From assembly GCF_009687885.1 (NCBI RefSeq), contig NZ_BLAF01000011.1, forward strand, positions 62,001 through 126,000: a stretch of 64,000 bases of DNA, given 5' to 3'. Shown here one piece after another: positions 9,628 to 18,373 of this stretch. Under the pieces are notes generated by a model. It had not been told where the DNA came from. It made no database searches and saw nothing but the letters and a program-made list of their open reading frames with translations. Each line of letters starts with the position of its first letter. Positions within the stretch are counted from its first letter, which is position 1. The position numbers and the translations under genes were made by a program. The DNA comes from Acrocarpospora pleiomorpha (lineage in GTDB: Bacteria; Actinomycetota; Actinomycetes; Streptosporangiales; Streptosporangiaceae).

Positions 9628-9643
9628 TGGGATCAAGCCCCGG

Positions 9644-11806
9644 TCAGGGGTAGTTGACCAGGTTCGCGACGTTGGTGGATGAATTCGAGGGTCCACCGGT
9701 CGTGTTGATGATGTTCCGGATCGTCCCGACCCCGCCGAGCGACACGGTCACCATGTTGTGGAACCGTACGCCGGGAGTGTTCGGCACTTCGAAGGCGCGC
9801 GCCGCGATGACGCCGGGATTGACGTTGAAGTAGCAGTAACTCCCCAGACCCCACGCTTCGTGCGTGGTCACCGTGTTGGCCACCTTGTAGGCGGCGTAGC
9901 CCTGCGTGCTCCCGTTCATCCAGGCGGCCTGGTTCGGCGGGTCGTAGGGCATCTCGTTCTGGTAGAAGTACGTCCGACCGCCGTTCCCGTTCCACACCGT
10001 CTGGTACTGCTGGTAGTGCTCGACGAACAGGCCGTACATCGTGACGTCGTTGCCGTTCACGGTCAGCCCGTTCGCCGCCGTGTTGGAGTTCCATCCGATG
10101 CCGCTGCCGTGGTCGCCGCGCCAGATCCAGGTGTGGTCGCCGATCACGTTGTGGCTGTTGACGACCAGGCTCTGGGTGGCCTTGCCGACCGCCGCGCCGC
10201 CGACCCGGAAGTACACGTCGTGCAGCGAGGTCGGGTTCGCCGCGTGCGAGGCCGCGGATCCGGCCGGTCCGACCTGCATGAGCATCGGCGAGTTGGTCGT
10301 GCCCGCGTCGAACAGGATTCCGGCGACCTTGACCCCGTCCACGTCGGCGACGGTCATCGCGGTGACGCCGTTGTCGGGGATGAACGTGGCCAGACCCAGC
10401 CCGAGCACCACGGTGTTCGCCCGGGTCACCCTGATCGTGTCATTGAGGTGGTAAACGCCCGGGGTGACCAGCAGGTCCTGGCCCGCGGCCAGCGCGGCGT
10501 TGATGTTGGCCGCGGTGTGCCCCGGCTTGACGACGAAGAACTGGCTGATCGGCAGCGAGCTGCCCGCCGGATTCCCGCCGCTCCAGCTGGTGCCGGTCGA
10601 GTTGGTCCGCAACGCCGGGACGAACACCTGGTAGGCGCCCGCCTGGTCGATGTAGAGGAACGGTTTCTCCCGGACCACCGGCGTGGTGGCCACCCGCGTA
10701 TACGGCGGAGTCGGGAAGTTCCCGCTCGGAGCGTTGGTCGCGCCCACGAACACCATGTTCCAGTTGGACCCCGTCCAGCTGCCCATCTCGGTGTTCCGCG
10801 TCAGCCACTGCTGCTGCGACCCCGACCGCACCTGGCCGTCGATCTTGGTGTCCGCGAACAGGCCGCCGCTCGACCAGCCGCCGTCGTCCAGCTGCAGGTT
10901 CCCGCGCAGATGCATCCGCCGGTACGGCGCCGCCTGCGAAACCGCCCACCGATCATTCCCGCCGGGCGGATTGACCGACATGTTCTCCACCCCACGCCAG
11001 AAGTTCTGCGTGGCATTGCCCTGGAACCAGTCAGCCTCAGCATGCACAGGCCCATTTATCGTGACATTGTCCGGCGACAACCCCAGCCCGAGCACCTGGG
11101 TGTAGAACCCGACGTTCACATCCACGTTGTACGACCCCGGCCGGAACAGCAGCGCGAACCGGTTGCCGCCGAACTGGTTGGTCTGCTGCTGATTGAACAC
11201 GGTGTTCAACCGGCTCTGGATGGTCGAGGCGGGCATCGACGGGTCGAAGATGCTCACGTTCGGCCCGAGATCCGGGTTGGGCCCCGGCGGGGGCGGGCCG
11301 CCGCCGAAGGTGAACGACTGGGCGGCGGTGCCGTTGCACGTGTACTGCTGGAACTGCACGCTGTCTCCCGTGGCCGCGCCCGGCACGTCGAGGCATTTGC
11401 CGCTGTGCCGGTTGACGAAATGGTAGGAGCCGCCCGGCTCCTCCACCGCCTGCCACTGCTGGTTGTTGCCCCCGCCGTACGCCCAGAGCTGGATGGGCGC
11501 GCTGTCGGCGGCGGAGACGTTCGTGACGTCCCAAGCCTGGGCGGCGTTGAGCGCGCTGTTGACGCGGAAGTAGCCGCCGCTGGTGGCCTGGAACTGCCAG
11601 GACTGCGCGGTAGAGCCGTTGCACGAGTACTGCTGGACCGCGGTCCCGTTGGCGGACGCCGCCGCGCGGGCGTCGACGCACTTGCCGCTGCCCCGGTTCA
11701 CCACCGTGGTGAAACCGGCCGGCGGGGCCGCCTGAGCCGGGCTGGACAGCCCGACCAGCGACCCCGCGACCAGCACCAGAGCGGTCAGGGCGCTCCTGAT
11801 GGACAT
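9644..11806 (-). CDS. Secreted CBM13 lectin-double beta-helix protein (GH55-like)
   Basis: A 720-residue secreted protein. Residues 1-27 are a Sec signal ending in AQA. Residues about 31-168 are a ricin-type (CBM13) lectin with QxW-like repeats (AQSWQF, NQQWQA). A proline-rich linker leads to about 545 residues of right-handed beta-helix. The helix region is internally duplicated: a PGSY... VLGLG segment near residue 230 is mirrored by PGVY... VVLGLG near 465, the two-barrel layout seen in GH55 beta-1,3-glucanases. Candidate acids occur in FVEHYQQY and YQNEMPYD. Start ATG after AAGGAG. It follows the chitinase gene by nine bases and is cotranscribed with it. From memory, relatives are often labelled adenylyl cyclase, which the sequence does not support. 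The catalytic assignment is tentative. Confidence 0.75.
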   Translation of the reverse strand: MSIRSALTALVLVAGSLVGLSSPAQAAPPAGFTTVVNRGSGKCVDARAAASANGTAVQQYSCNGSTAQSWQFQATSGGYFRVNSALNAAQAWDVTNVSAADSAPIQLWAYGGGNNQQWQAVEEPGGSYHFVNRHSGKCLDVPGAATGDSVQFQQYTCNGTAAQSFTFGGGPPPPGPNPDLGPNVSIFDPSMPASTIQSRLNTVFNQQQTNQFGGNRFALLFRPGSYNVDVNVGFYTQVLGLGLSPDNVTINGPVHAEADWFQGNATQNFWRGVENMSVNPPGGNDRWAVSQAAPYRRMHLRGNLQLDDGGWSSGGLFADTKIDGQVRSGSQQQWLTRNTEMGSWTGSNWNMVFVGATNAPSGNFPTPPYTRVATTPVVREKPFLYIDQAGAYQVFVPALRTNSTGTSWSGGNPAGSSLPISQFFVVKPGHTAANINAALAAGQDLLVTPGVYHLNDTIRVTRANTVVLGLGLATFIPDNGVTAMTVADVDGVKVAGILFDAGTTNSPMLMQVGPAGSAASHAANPTSLHDVYFRVGGAAVGKATQSLVVNSHNVIGDHTWIWRGDHGSGIGWNSNTAANGLTVNGNDVTMYGLFVEHYQQYQTVWNGNGGRTYFYQNEMPYDPPNQAAWMNGSTQGYAAYKVANTVTTHEAWGLGSYCYFNVNPGVIAARAFEVPNTPGVRFHNMVTVSLGGVGTIRNIINTTGGPSNSSTNVANLVNYP

Positions 11807-11815
11807 CCGGGCTCC

Positions 11816-13192
11816 TTAGAAACCGGCCGTGATGCGAGTGAAGTCCCAGTTGGCCTGGGGGGTGCCGCTACAGGTGTCGTTGAGCCCACCGGAGCACGGC
11901 CGGTCCCGGTTGACCGACCAGTACGCGAACCGGGTCAGCCCGTGGGAGTTGGCCCAGTCCCGGATCTGGGTCCAGATCCCGGTCGTGGTGATCTCGCCCT
12001 GGTCGGAGCTGCCGTTCATGCCTGAGATGCCCATGTGCGCGTACGCCTGCGCGTCGGTCCAGCCCCACGCCGACTTGAGCGCGTTCTTCAAGCCCTCGGA
12101 GGCGTTGACGGTGGCTTGGTACATGTTGCCGTGCCCGCCGAAGTTGAACGGCATGATCGTGTAGTTGTCGATCGGCACGTTCAGCGCCCGCGCCTGGTTG
12201 ATCAGCCGGATGCCGTCGCCGGTGGGGCCGTTGAGGCCGGTGCCGAAGGTAACCGCGATCTTCACGTTCGGGTTGTTCTGCTTGACGATCTTCAGGCCGT
12301 TGAGGATGCGGTCCTGGACGGTGTAGTTGGAGAACTCGTCGGTGTTCTCGATGTCGAAGTCGACCACGGCCGGGCCGACCGCGTTGATGACCTGCTGCAC
12401 GGCTCCGGCGTACGCGGCGGGGGTGGAACAGTTGGGGCCGAGCTTGTTGCCCGACCAGCCGCCGAAGGAGACCTGCACGCTGCCGCCGGCCGCCTTGATG
12501 GAGTTGATCGTGGACTGGTCGACGCCGCCGGTCAGCGGCCTGCTGCCGTCCCAGCGCGGCACGCAGCCGCCGCCGGACAGGATGAACGCCATGGTGAAGG
12601 AGCGGACGCCGGTCTGGCTCATCACCGTGGCGGCGTTGGGCGGGCTGCCCCAGCCCATGTAGAGGTAGGGCGCGCCCGGCATCTTGCCCGGCGGGGGCGG
12701 CGGGGGCGGGTTGGTGCCGGTGGGCAGCGTCCAGCGCTGGTTGGCGCTGGCGAAGCAGTCCCAGATCTGGAGGGGGGTGCCGTCGGCCGAGCTCGGGCCG
12801 GTGGCGTCCAGGCACTTGCCGAGCGCGCGGAGGGTGCCGTCGCTCTGCGGGGTCCAGATCTGGGCGGCGGTGCCGTTGCAGTCCCAGATCTGCACCTTGG
12901 TGCCGTTGGCGCTGCTCGCGGCGTTCACGTCCAGGCACTTGCCGAGGGCGCGGATGGTGCCGTCGGTGCCGGTCGTCCAGGATTGGGCGGCGGTGCCGTT
13001 GCAGGTGTAGAGCTGGACCTGGGTCCCGTTGGCCGAGTTGGCGGCGGCGACGTCCACGCATTTGCCGCCGTATCCGGTGATCTGACCGGTCGCCGCCGAG
13101 GCGGGCGTGACACCGGTCGCGACGAGGGCGAGCGCGACGGCTCCGGCCGCCAGGACTCGCGCTAATCGGGGGCGCTGAAGGGGCATGTTCAT
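11816..13192 (-). CDS. Secreted GH18 chitinase with N-terminal CBM13 lectin domain
   Basis: A 458-residue extracellular chitinase. A signal peptide (cleavage after ASA) is followed by a three-repeat ricin-type lectin domain at residues about 35-155 (AQSWTT, AQIWTP, NQRWTL). A short polyproline hinge leads to a GH18 catalytic domain. The catalytic signature appears as VVDFDIEN, keeping the essential final glutamate, and SFGGWSG is the second conserved GH18 strand. It hydrolyses chitin by substrate-assisted catalysis. GGGAGAG lies directly before the ATG at 13192, so the in-frame ATG two codons later may be the true start. It is first in a two-gene operon with the beta-helix enzyme, which suggests joint degradation of chitin and beta-glucan of fungal walls. 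Confidence 0.93.
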   Translation of the reverse strand: MNMPLQRPRLARVLAAGAVALALVATGVTPASAATGQITGYGGKCVDVAAANSANGTQVQLYTCNGTAAQSWTTGTDGTIRALGKCLDVNAASSANGTKVQIWDCNGTAAQIWTPQSDGTLRALGKCLDATGPSSADGTPLQIWDCFASANQRWTLPTGTNPPPPPPPGKMPGAPYLYMGWGSPPNAATVMSQTGVRSFTMAFILSGGGCVPRWDGSRPLTGGVDQSTINSIKAAGGSVQVSFGGWSGNKLGPNCSTPAAYAGAVQQVINAVGPAVVDFDIENTDEFSNYTVQDRILNGLKIVKQNNPNVKIAVTFGTGLNGPTGDGIRLINQARALNVPIDNYTIMPFNFGGHGNMYQATVNASEGLKNALKSAWGWTDAQAYAHMGISGMNGSSDQGEITTTGIWTQIRDWANSHGLTRFAYWSVNRDRPCSGGLNDTCSGTPQANWDFTRITAGF

Positions 13193-13256
13193 CTCTCCCG
13201 CTTGTTCACTTCTTAAATTAACCCGGATATAACTCCTCTCAGGCTTGCCCTGTCAA

Positions 13257-13271
13257 TAGGAAAGTTTCCTA
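13257..13271. promoter_or_regulatory. Inverted repeat upstream of the chitinase operon
   Basis: TAGGAAAGTTTCCTA is a perfect 7-base inverted repeat around a single G, 65 bases upstream of the chitinase start. It is the clearest operator-like element in this promoter region. The cognate regulator is not identifiable here. Confidence 0.45.
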
Positions 13272-13390
13272 ATGAATGTAGGGATCTCGGCCCGTCGGCG
13301 GAGGTACGCTGACGACCGTTCCGGGCGAGGAGTAGGCGTGAGCATGCCCATGAGCAGATGGAGGGGATGCCCTGGTTAGGCCAGACTTAG

Positions 13391-13409
13391 TTAGTGTAGC
13401 CTTACCTAA
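13391..13409. promoter_or_regulatory. Iron box (DmdR/IdeR-type) in front of the siderophore exporter operon
   Basis: TTAGTGTAGCCTTACCTAA matches 15 of 19 positions of the DmdR/IdeR consensus TTAGGTTAGGCTAACCTAA. It ends 28 bases before the GTG of the exporter gene. Fe(II)-loaded repressor bound here would shut off export and uptake genes when iron is sufficient. Confidence 0.8.
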
Positions 13410-13437
13410 AATTGTCGGGTGATCCGGAGGATTTTAG

Positions 13438-15189
13438 GTGGGTGGGGGTCGGGAGGTCCTGTGGCGCGCGGTCCGCGGGCAGCGGCGCGACGTTCTCGTG
13501 GGGTCACTGCTGGGGGCGGGCCATCAGGCCGGTGAGGTGGCGGTTCCGGTCCTCATCGGCGTCGTCATCGACCAGGCCGTCGCTTCGGGTGATCTGACCG
13601 CTCTCCTGGGCTGGCTCGCCGCGCTCGCCGCCGTATATGTCGGCCTTTCCTATAGTTTCCGGTACGGCGCTCGGGCCGGAGAACGCGCCGCCGAGCAGGC
13701 GGGCCACGAGCTCCGGCTGGAGCTCGTGCGGCGGGTGCTCGATCCGCGCGGCGGAGCCGAACACGGCCGCTTACCTGGGGCGTTGACCACGATCGCGACC
13801 GAGGACGCGAAAAGGGTCGGAGCCGTGAACATGGCCGCGATCATGGGAATCGGCGCGCTCTTCGGTGTCCTGGTAGGCGCGGTGGTGCTGCTCCGGATCT
13901 CGTTGCCGCTCGGCCTGCTGGTGCTTTTGGGTACGCCCCTGCTGTTGCTGGCCGGACATTTCCTGAGCAAACCGCTGGAACGCCGCAGCGAAGCCGAACA
14001 GGAACGAGCTGCGCACGCGTCCGGCGTCGCCGCCGATCTGGTGACCGGGTTGCGGGTGCTCAAAGGCATCGGCGCGGAGTCGGCCGCCGTCGCCCGCTAC
14101 CAGCGAACCAGCCGGGAATCGCTGGTGGCCACCCTGCGCGCGGCCCGCGCTGAGGCCTGGCAGTCCGGCATGGTTCTCGCCCTGACCGGCGGATTCATCG
14201 CGGTCGTCGCCCTGATCGGCGGCCGCCTCGCCCTGCAGGGCGACATCAGCCTGGGCCAGCTGGTGTCGGCGGTCGGACTCGCGGCGTTCCTGCTCGGCCC
14301 CCTCGAAGTCTTCTCCTGGGTCAACGCCGAACTCGCCCAGGGACGCGCGTCGGCGACCCGGATCGCCGGCGTGCTCACCACTCCCCCGGCCGTCGCCCCC
14401 AGAGTTTCCCTCCTCACCGGTGATGAATCGCGCGATGGACTCCCTGAAACTGGCGCGCTTTCCCCTGACAGACTCCGTATCGGAAGTGGCGTGCTCCCCC
14501 AACCGGTGCGCGGTGAACTGCGCCTGCGTGGCGTTCGCTGTGATGGGTTGACGCTCGACCTGCACGTCTCCCCCGGCGAGATTCTGGGGGTGGTCGCCAC
14601 GGATCCGGCCCATGCCACCACGCTGCTGCGCTGCCTCGGACGCCAGACCGACCCGGACGCCGGAGTGATCGAACTCGACGGCGTGCCGCTCACCGGCGTG
14701 GACCCCGCCGATCTCCGGCTGGAGGTTCTCGTCGCCGAGCACGACGCCGACCTGTTCGAGGGAACCCTGCGCAGCAATGTGGCCGCCGGCGACGGCGCGC
14801 TCGAACGTGTGCTGGTCGCCGCCGGTGTGGACGAGGTCGCGCGTGGCCTGCCGCTCGGTGTGGACGCGCCGGTGATCGAGCGCGGGCGATCGTTGTCGGG
14901 CGGGCAACGCCAGCGGGTCGCGCTCGCCCGGGCGCTCGCCGCCGACCGGGCGGTCCTCGTGCTGCACGATCCGACCACGGCGGTCGACACCGTGACCGAG
15001 GCGCGGATCGCGGGCGGACTGCGGGAGATCCGGCAGGGCCGTACCACGATCGTGGTCACCACCAGCCCCGCCCTGCTGGCGATCACCGACCGGGTGGTGC
15101 TCCTGGACGCCGGCCGCGTCGCCGACGCGGCCCCGCACGCCGATCTGGTACGGCGGAACGCCGTCTACCGCGCGGCGGTGCTCGCATGA
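13438..15189 (+). CDS. ABC exporter half-transporter A with degenerate nucleotide-binding domain
   Basis: A 583-residue fused membrane/ATPase half-transporter. Six-helix type I exporter membrane domain at about residues 15-300, ATPase domain at 350-583. The ATPase keeps a perfect signature (LSGGQRQRVALARAL, about residue 486) but lacks the Walker A lysine (VVATDPAHATTLL near 385-397). Walker B reads LVLHDPTTAVD instead of LLDEP, the Q-loop glutamine is lost (VAEHDADLF), and the switch histidine is replaced (VVTTSPAL). It therefore cannot hydrolyse ATP with its own catalytic residues and must pair with the next gene product. GTG start after CGGAGG, directly behind an iron box; the stop overlaps the next start (ATGA). 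A TTA codon occurs at 13771. Likely role: siderophore export, by context. Confidence 0.88.
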   Translation: MGGGREVLWRAVRGQRRDVLVGSLLGAGHQAGEVAVPVLIGVVIDQAVASGDLTALLGWLAALAAVYVGLSYSFRYGARAGERAAEQAGHELRLELVRRVLDPRGGAEHGRLPGALTTIATEDAKRVGAVNMAAIMGIGALFGVLVGAVVLLRISLPLGLLVLLGTPLLLLAGHFLSKPLERRSEAEQERAAHASGVAADLVTGLRVLKGIGAESAAVARYQRTSRESLVATLRAARAEAWQSGMVLALTGGFIAVVALIGGRLALQGDISLGQLVSAVGLAAFLLGPLEVFSWVNAELAQGRASATRIAGVLTTPPAVAPRVSLLTGDESRDGLPETGALSPDRLRIGSGVLPQPVRGELRLRGVRCDGLTLDLHVSPGEILGVVATDPAHATTLLRCLGRQTDPDAGVIELDGVPLTGVDPADLRLEVLVAEHDADLFEGTLRSNVAAGDGALERVLVAAGVDEVARGLPLGVDAPVIERGRSLSGGQRQRVALARALAADRAVLVLHDPTTAVDTVTEARIAGGLREIRQGRTTIVVTTSPALLAITDRVVLLDAGRVADAAPHADLVRRNAVYRAAVLA

Positions 15190-16952
15190 CCGACATGAAC
15201 TCCGGCTCGGACCGTGAGCTGCTGCCCACGGCCACGCCCGCGCGAACCAGGGCGGCGGTCCTCGAACTGGTACGGCCGCATCGAGGTCTGGCCATCTTCG
15301 GCTTCGCCGTCATGATCGGGGCCACCGCGATCGGGCTGCTCACCCAGCCGCTGCTTGGCCACATCGTGGACCTGGTCGCGTCGCGGAGCGCGCTCGACTC
15401 GCTGACCGCTCCGGTGATCCTGCTCGTCGCCGTCGCCGTCGTGCAGGGCGGCGCGACCGGGCTCGGGCTGTCGCTGGTCGCCCGGCTCGGCGAGACCGTG
15501 CTGGCCCGGCTGCGGGAACGTTTCGTCGGGCGGGCGCTGCGGCTGCCGCTGGAGCAGGTGGAGAAGGCCGGTTCCGGCGATCTCACCGCCCGGGTCACCG
15601 GCGACGTCTCGCAGGTCGCCGAGGCGATGCGGACCGCGCTGCCGGAACTGGCCAGGTCGGTGCTGGCGATCGTGCTCACCATGGTCGCGCTGGCCGTGGT
15701 GGACTGGCGGTTCCTGCTGGCCGCGCTGCTGGCGGTGCCGTTCCAGGCGTACACCGCGCGGTGGTACGTGCGCAAGGCCGTACCGCTCTACGCGCGGCAG
15801 CGGATCGCGGGCGGCGCGCAGCAGCAGCAGTTGCTGGAGAGCATCGGCGGCGCGGCGACCGTGCGGGCCTTCCGGATGGAGGACGAGCACCTCGAGCGGG
15901 TCACCGAACGTTCCCAGCGTGCCGTCGACCTCACCATGCGCGGCGTCTGGCTGGTGCTGCGCTTCTACAGCCGCCTGCACGTCGCCGAGTACATCGGCCT
16001 GGCCGCCGTCCTGATCGCCGGTTTCCTCATGGTCCGCGGCGGCCTGGTCTCCATCGGTACGGCTACCGCCGCCGCCCTCTACTTCCACGGCCTGTTCGGC
16101 CCGGTCAACACCGCCCTCGTGCTGATCGACGAGGCCCAGTCCGCGGCCGCCAGCCTGGCCCGCCTGGTGGGTGTCATCGACCAGCCCGAACTGCGGGAGC
16201 CTGCGCCCGAAGCCACGGCCACGCCGGAGGAGGCGGTCGCGGTGGCGGGGCTGGGGCACGCGTACGAGCCGGGGCGGCCGGTCCTGCACGGCATCGATCT
16301 CTCGATCGGGCGGGGGGAACGGGTGGCGCTGGTCGGCGCGAGCGGCGCGGGCAAGACCACACTGGCCCGGCTGATCGCGGGCGTGCACGTCCCCGCGACC
16401 GGTTCGGTGCGGTTCGGCGCGCGCGAGCGGGTGGCGATGATCACCCAGGACGTGCACGTGTTCGCCGGGTCGCTCGCCGACGACCTGCGGCTGGCCCGGC
16501 CGGACGCCACCGACGCGGAGTTGCGTGAGGCGCTCACCCGGGTGGACGCGCTGACCTGGGCGGAGACGCTGCCCGAAGGCCTGGACACGATCGTCGGCGA
16601 AGGCGGTCACCGGCTCACCGCCACGCAGGTCCAGCAGGTCGCGCTGGCCCGCCTGATCCTCACCGATCCGCCGATCGCGGTGCTGGACGAGGCCACCGCC
16701 GAAGCGGGCAGCGCCGGAGCCCGCGTCCTGGAGAAGGCCATCGATCAGGCCATCGAGGGACGGACCGCGCTGATCGTCGCTCATCGCCTCAGTCAGGCCG
16801 CCGCCACCGACCGCGTCGTCGTCATGGACGACGGCCGGATCGTGCAAATCGGCCACCACAACGACCTGCACACCACGGACGGCCCTTACGCCGCCCTCTG
16901 GAACACCTGGACAGGCCACCGCCCGACCGACAGTTCACCTGATCGTCACTGA
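15186..16952 (+). CDS. ABC exporter half-transporter B with degenerate signature
   Basis: A 588-residue half-transporter complementary to the preceding protein. Walker A GASGAGKTT (about residue 383), Q-loop MITQDVHVF, Walker B IAVLDEATA with catalytic glutamate, and switch histidine in LIVAHRLS are all intact. The ABC signature is decayed to LTATQVQQVALARL (about residue 476). Paired with half-transporter A this gives one intact composite ATP site (B Walker motifs with A LSGGQ) and one dead site, the textbook asymmetric heterodimer. Known relatives include TM287/288-type exporters and actinobacterial siderophore systems such as IrtAB. Context (iron box, binding protein next, NRPS) supports ferric-siderophore or desferri-siderophore transport. 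Direction is not certain from sequence. Confidence 0.88.
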   Translation: MTDMNSGSDRELLPTATPARTRAAVLELVRPHRGLAIFGFAVMIGATAIGLLTQPLLGHIVDLVASRSALDSLTAPVILLVAVAVVQGGATGLGLSLVARLGETVLARLRERFVGRALRLPLEQVEKAGSGDLTARVTGDVSQVAEAMRTALPELARSVLAIVLTMVALAVVDWRFLLAALLAVPFQAYTARWYVRKAVPLYARQRIAGGAQQQQLLESIGGAATVRAFRMEDEHLERVTERSQRAVDLTMRGVWLVLRFYSRLHVAEYIGLAAVLIAGFLMVRGGLVSIGTATAAALYFHGLFGPVNTALVLIDEAQSAAASLARLVGVIDQPELREPAPEATATPEEAVAVAGLGHAYEPGRPVLHGIDLSIGRGERVALVGASGAGKTTLARLIAGVHVPATGSVRFGARERVAMITQDVHVFAGSLADDLRLARPDATDAELREALTRVDALTWAETLPEGLDTIVGEGGHRLTATQVQQVALARLILTDPPIAVLDEATAEAGSAGARVLEKAIDQAIEGRTALIVAHRLSQAAATDRVVVMDDGRIVQIGHHNDLHTTDGPYAALWNTWTGHRPTDSSPDRH

Positions 16953-16979
16953 CGAATCCCAACCTGCGAAGGACCCCTC

Positions 16980-18050
16980 ATGTTTCGCTCCCTGAAGGGT
17001 GGTCGGCCCGTAGCCGTGGTCGCCGCCGCCCTGCTGTTCCTTGCCACCGCGTGCGGTTCCGGGCAAGAGGCCGCGGCTCCGTCCACGCCCGCGGCTTCCG
17101 CTCCCGCCGAGTCCGCGCCGGCCAGCGTCTTCCCGGTGACGATCGACCACAAGTACGGCACCACGACCATCCCGGCCGCCCCGACCCGGGTGTTCACGGT
17201 CGGCCTGACCGACCAGGACGCGGTGCTGGCGCTGGGCACGGTCCCGGTGGGGACCACCGACTGGTTCGGCGGATTCCCCGGCGCGATCGGGCCGTGGGCG
17301 AAGGACGAGCTGGGCAGCTCACCCGTACCGACCCTGCTGGAGGACACCGGCACCGGGCCTCAAGTCGAGAAGATCGCCGCGCTCAAGCCTGACCTGATCC
17401 TCGCCTTGTACGCGGGGATCACCAAGGAGCAGTACGAAACCCTGTCGAAGTTCGCCCCCGTCGTCGCCCAGCCGAAGGAGTTCAACGACTACGGCATCCC
17501 GTGGCAGGACCAGACCCTGCTCACGGGCAAGGCGCTCGGCAAGGACGCCGAAGCCAAAGCGCTGATCGAGGGTGTGGAGGCCAAGTTCGCCGCGGCCAAG
17601 GCCGAACACCCCGAGTTCGCGGGGGCCACCGCCGTGGTGGCCACCCCGTACGAGGGCTTCTTCGTGTACGGCAGCCAGGACTCGCGGTCGCGGACGCTGA
17701 GCTCACTCGGGTTCACCATGCCGTCCGACCTGGACAAGGTCATCGGCAACCAGTTCGGGACGAGCATCAGCCGGGAACGCGCCGATCTGCTCGACCAGAA
17801 GGTGACCGTGTGGACGGTGCCGGACCTTGCCAAGGATGTTGAGACGCTGCACAAGGACAAGCTCTACGGGGACATGACGGTTGTGGCCGAGGGGCGTGAG
17901 GTGTTCGTGGGCGAGTCCACCAGCTATGGGGTGGCGTTCTCGTTCGTGACGGTGCTCAGTTTGCCGTACGTGATCGACCGGCTGGTGCCTCAGCTGGCGG
18001 CGGCGGTGGACGGCGACCCCGCGACGAAGGTGGAGCAGCCGACGTCGTAG
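16980..18050 (+). CDS. Ferric-siderophore ABC substrate-binding lipoprotein (FepB/FhuD class)
   Basis: A 356-residue class III periplasmic-binding protein. Lipoprotein signal with lipobox LATAC at residues about 18-22, then a low-complexity Ala/Pro/Ser linker, then the TroA-like two-lobe fold. The family opening TIDHKYGTTTIPAAPTRVFTVGLTDQDAVLALG and the substrate-lobe helix segment EKIAALKPDLILALYAGI are clear. It captures the iron-loaded siderophore outside the cell. AAGGA precedes the ATG, and the gene follows the exporter operon by 27 bases, so it shares the iron box at 13391. Its membrane permeases are not here but at 40711-43756, beyond the NRPS gene. Confidence 0.9.
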   Translation: MFRSLKGGRPVAVVAAALLFLATACGSGQEAAAPSTPAASAPAESAPASVFPVTIDHKYGTTTIPAAPTRVFTVGLTDQDAVLALGTVPVGTTDWFGGFPGAIGPWAKDELGSSPVPTLLEDTGTGPQVEKIAALKPDLILALYAGITKEQYETLSKFAPVVAQPKEFNDYGIPWQDQTLLTGKALGKDAEAKALIEGVEAKFAAAKAEHPEFAGATAVVATPYEGFFVYGSQDSRSRTLSSLGFTMPSDLDKVIGNQFGTSISRERADLLDQKVTVWTVPDLAKDVETLHKDKLYGDMTVVAEGREVFVGESTSYGVAFSFVTVLSLPYVIDRLVPQLAAAVDGDPATKVEQPTS

Positions 18051-18068
18051 TTCTGTTTATCGCGATAG

Positions 18069-18095
18069 GGGCCGGGTCTGATGATCCGGCCCTTT
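18069..18095. terminator. Hairpin terminator after the binding-protein gene
   Basis: A 10-bp stem gggccgggtc (18069-18078) pairs with gatccggccc (18083-18092), with one G-T pair and a 4-base loop, followed by ttt. It is the first of two hairpins between convergent transcripts. Confidence 0.65.
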
Positions 18096-18117
18096 CGCGT
18101 GGGTCTGTCTCCGCGCG

Positions 18118-18148
18118 CCAGGGCCGGGAACTGGTGTCCCGGCCCTGG
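18118..18148. terminator. Hairpin terminator between convergent operons
   Basis: A perfect 12-bp stem (ccagggccggga at 18118-18129 with its complement at 18137-18148) around a 7-base loop. It sits just beyond the stop of the mbtH-like gene and can end the 22-kb NRPS-mbtH transcript. Confidence 0.65.
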
Positions 18149-18155
18149 CCGCGTC

Positions 18156-18359
18156 TCAGGATTCGATCAAGCTCTTGGGGCGGAGGTCCGTCCAGTTCGC
18201 CTCGATGTAGTCGAGGCAGTCCTGGCGTGCTCCGGGGCCGTGGACGACTGTCCATCCGGCCGGAACGTCAACGAAGTCGGGCCACAGGCTGTGCTGGCCT
18301 TCATCGTTGACCAGGACGGTGTAGACGCCGTCGGGATCCTCGAAGGGGTTGGTGCTCAT
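18156..18359 (-). CDS. mbtH: MbtH-like NRPS chaperone
   Basis: A 67-residue MbtH-like protein, which binds adenylation domains and is needed for their folding or activity. The family signature is complete: [22 protein letters not shown], the cysteine-leucine helix [15 protein letters not shown]. The ATG lies 14 bases downstream of the NRPS stop on the same strand, so it is the last gene of the NRPS transcript. It is the only MbtH-like gene in the window and therefore the expected partner of all six adenylation domains. Confidence 0.95.
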   Translation of the reverse strand: MSTNPFEDPDGVYTVLVNDEGQHSLWPDFVDVPAGWTVVHGPGARQDCLDYIEANWTDLRPKSLIES

Positions 18360-18373
18360 GAGGGGTTTCCTTC

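Noticed and set aside
9644..11806. Adenylyl cyclase label commonly attached to such proteins
   Set aside because: The protein is secreted and consists of a lectin and beta-helices; no cyclase motif is visible.
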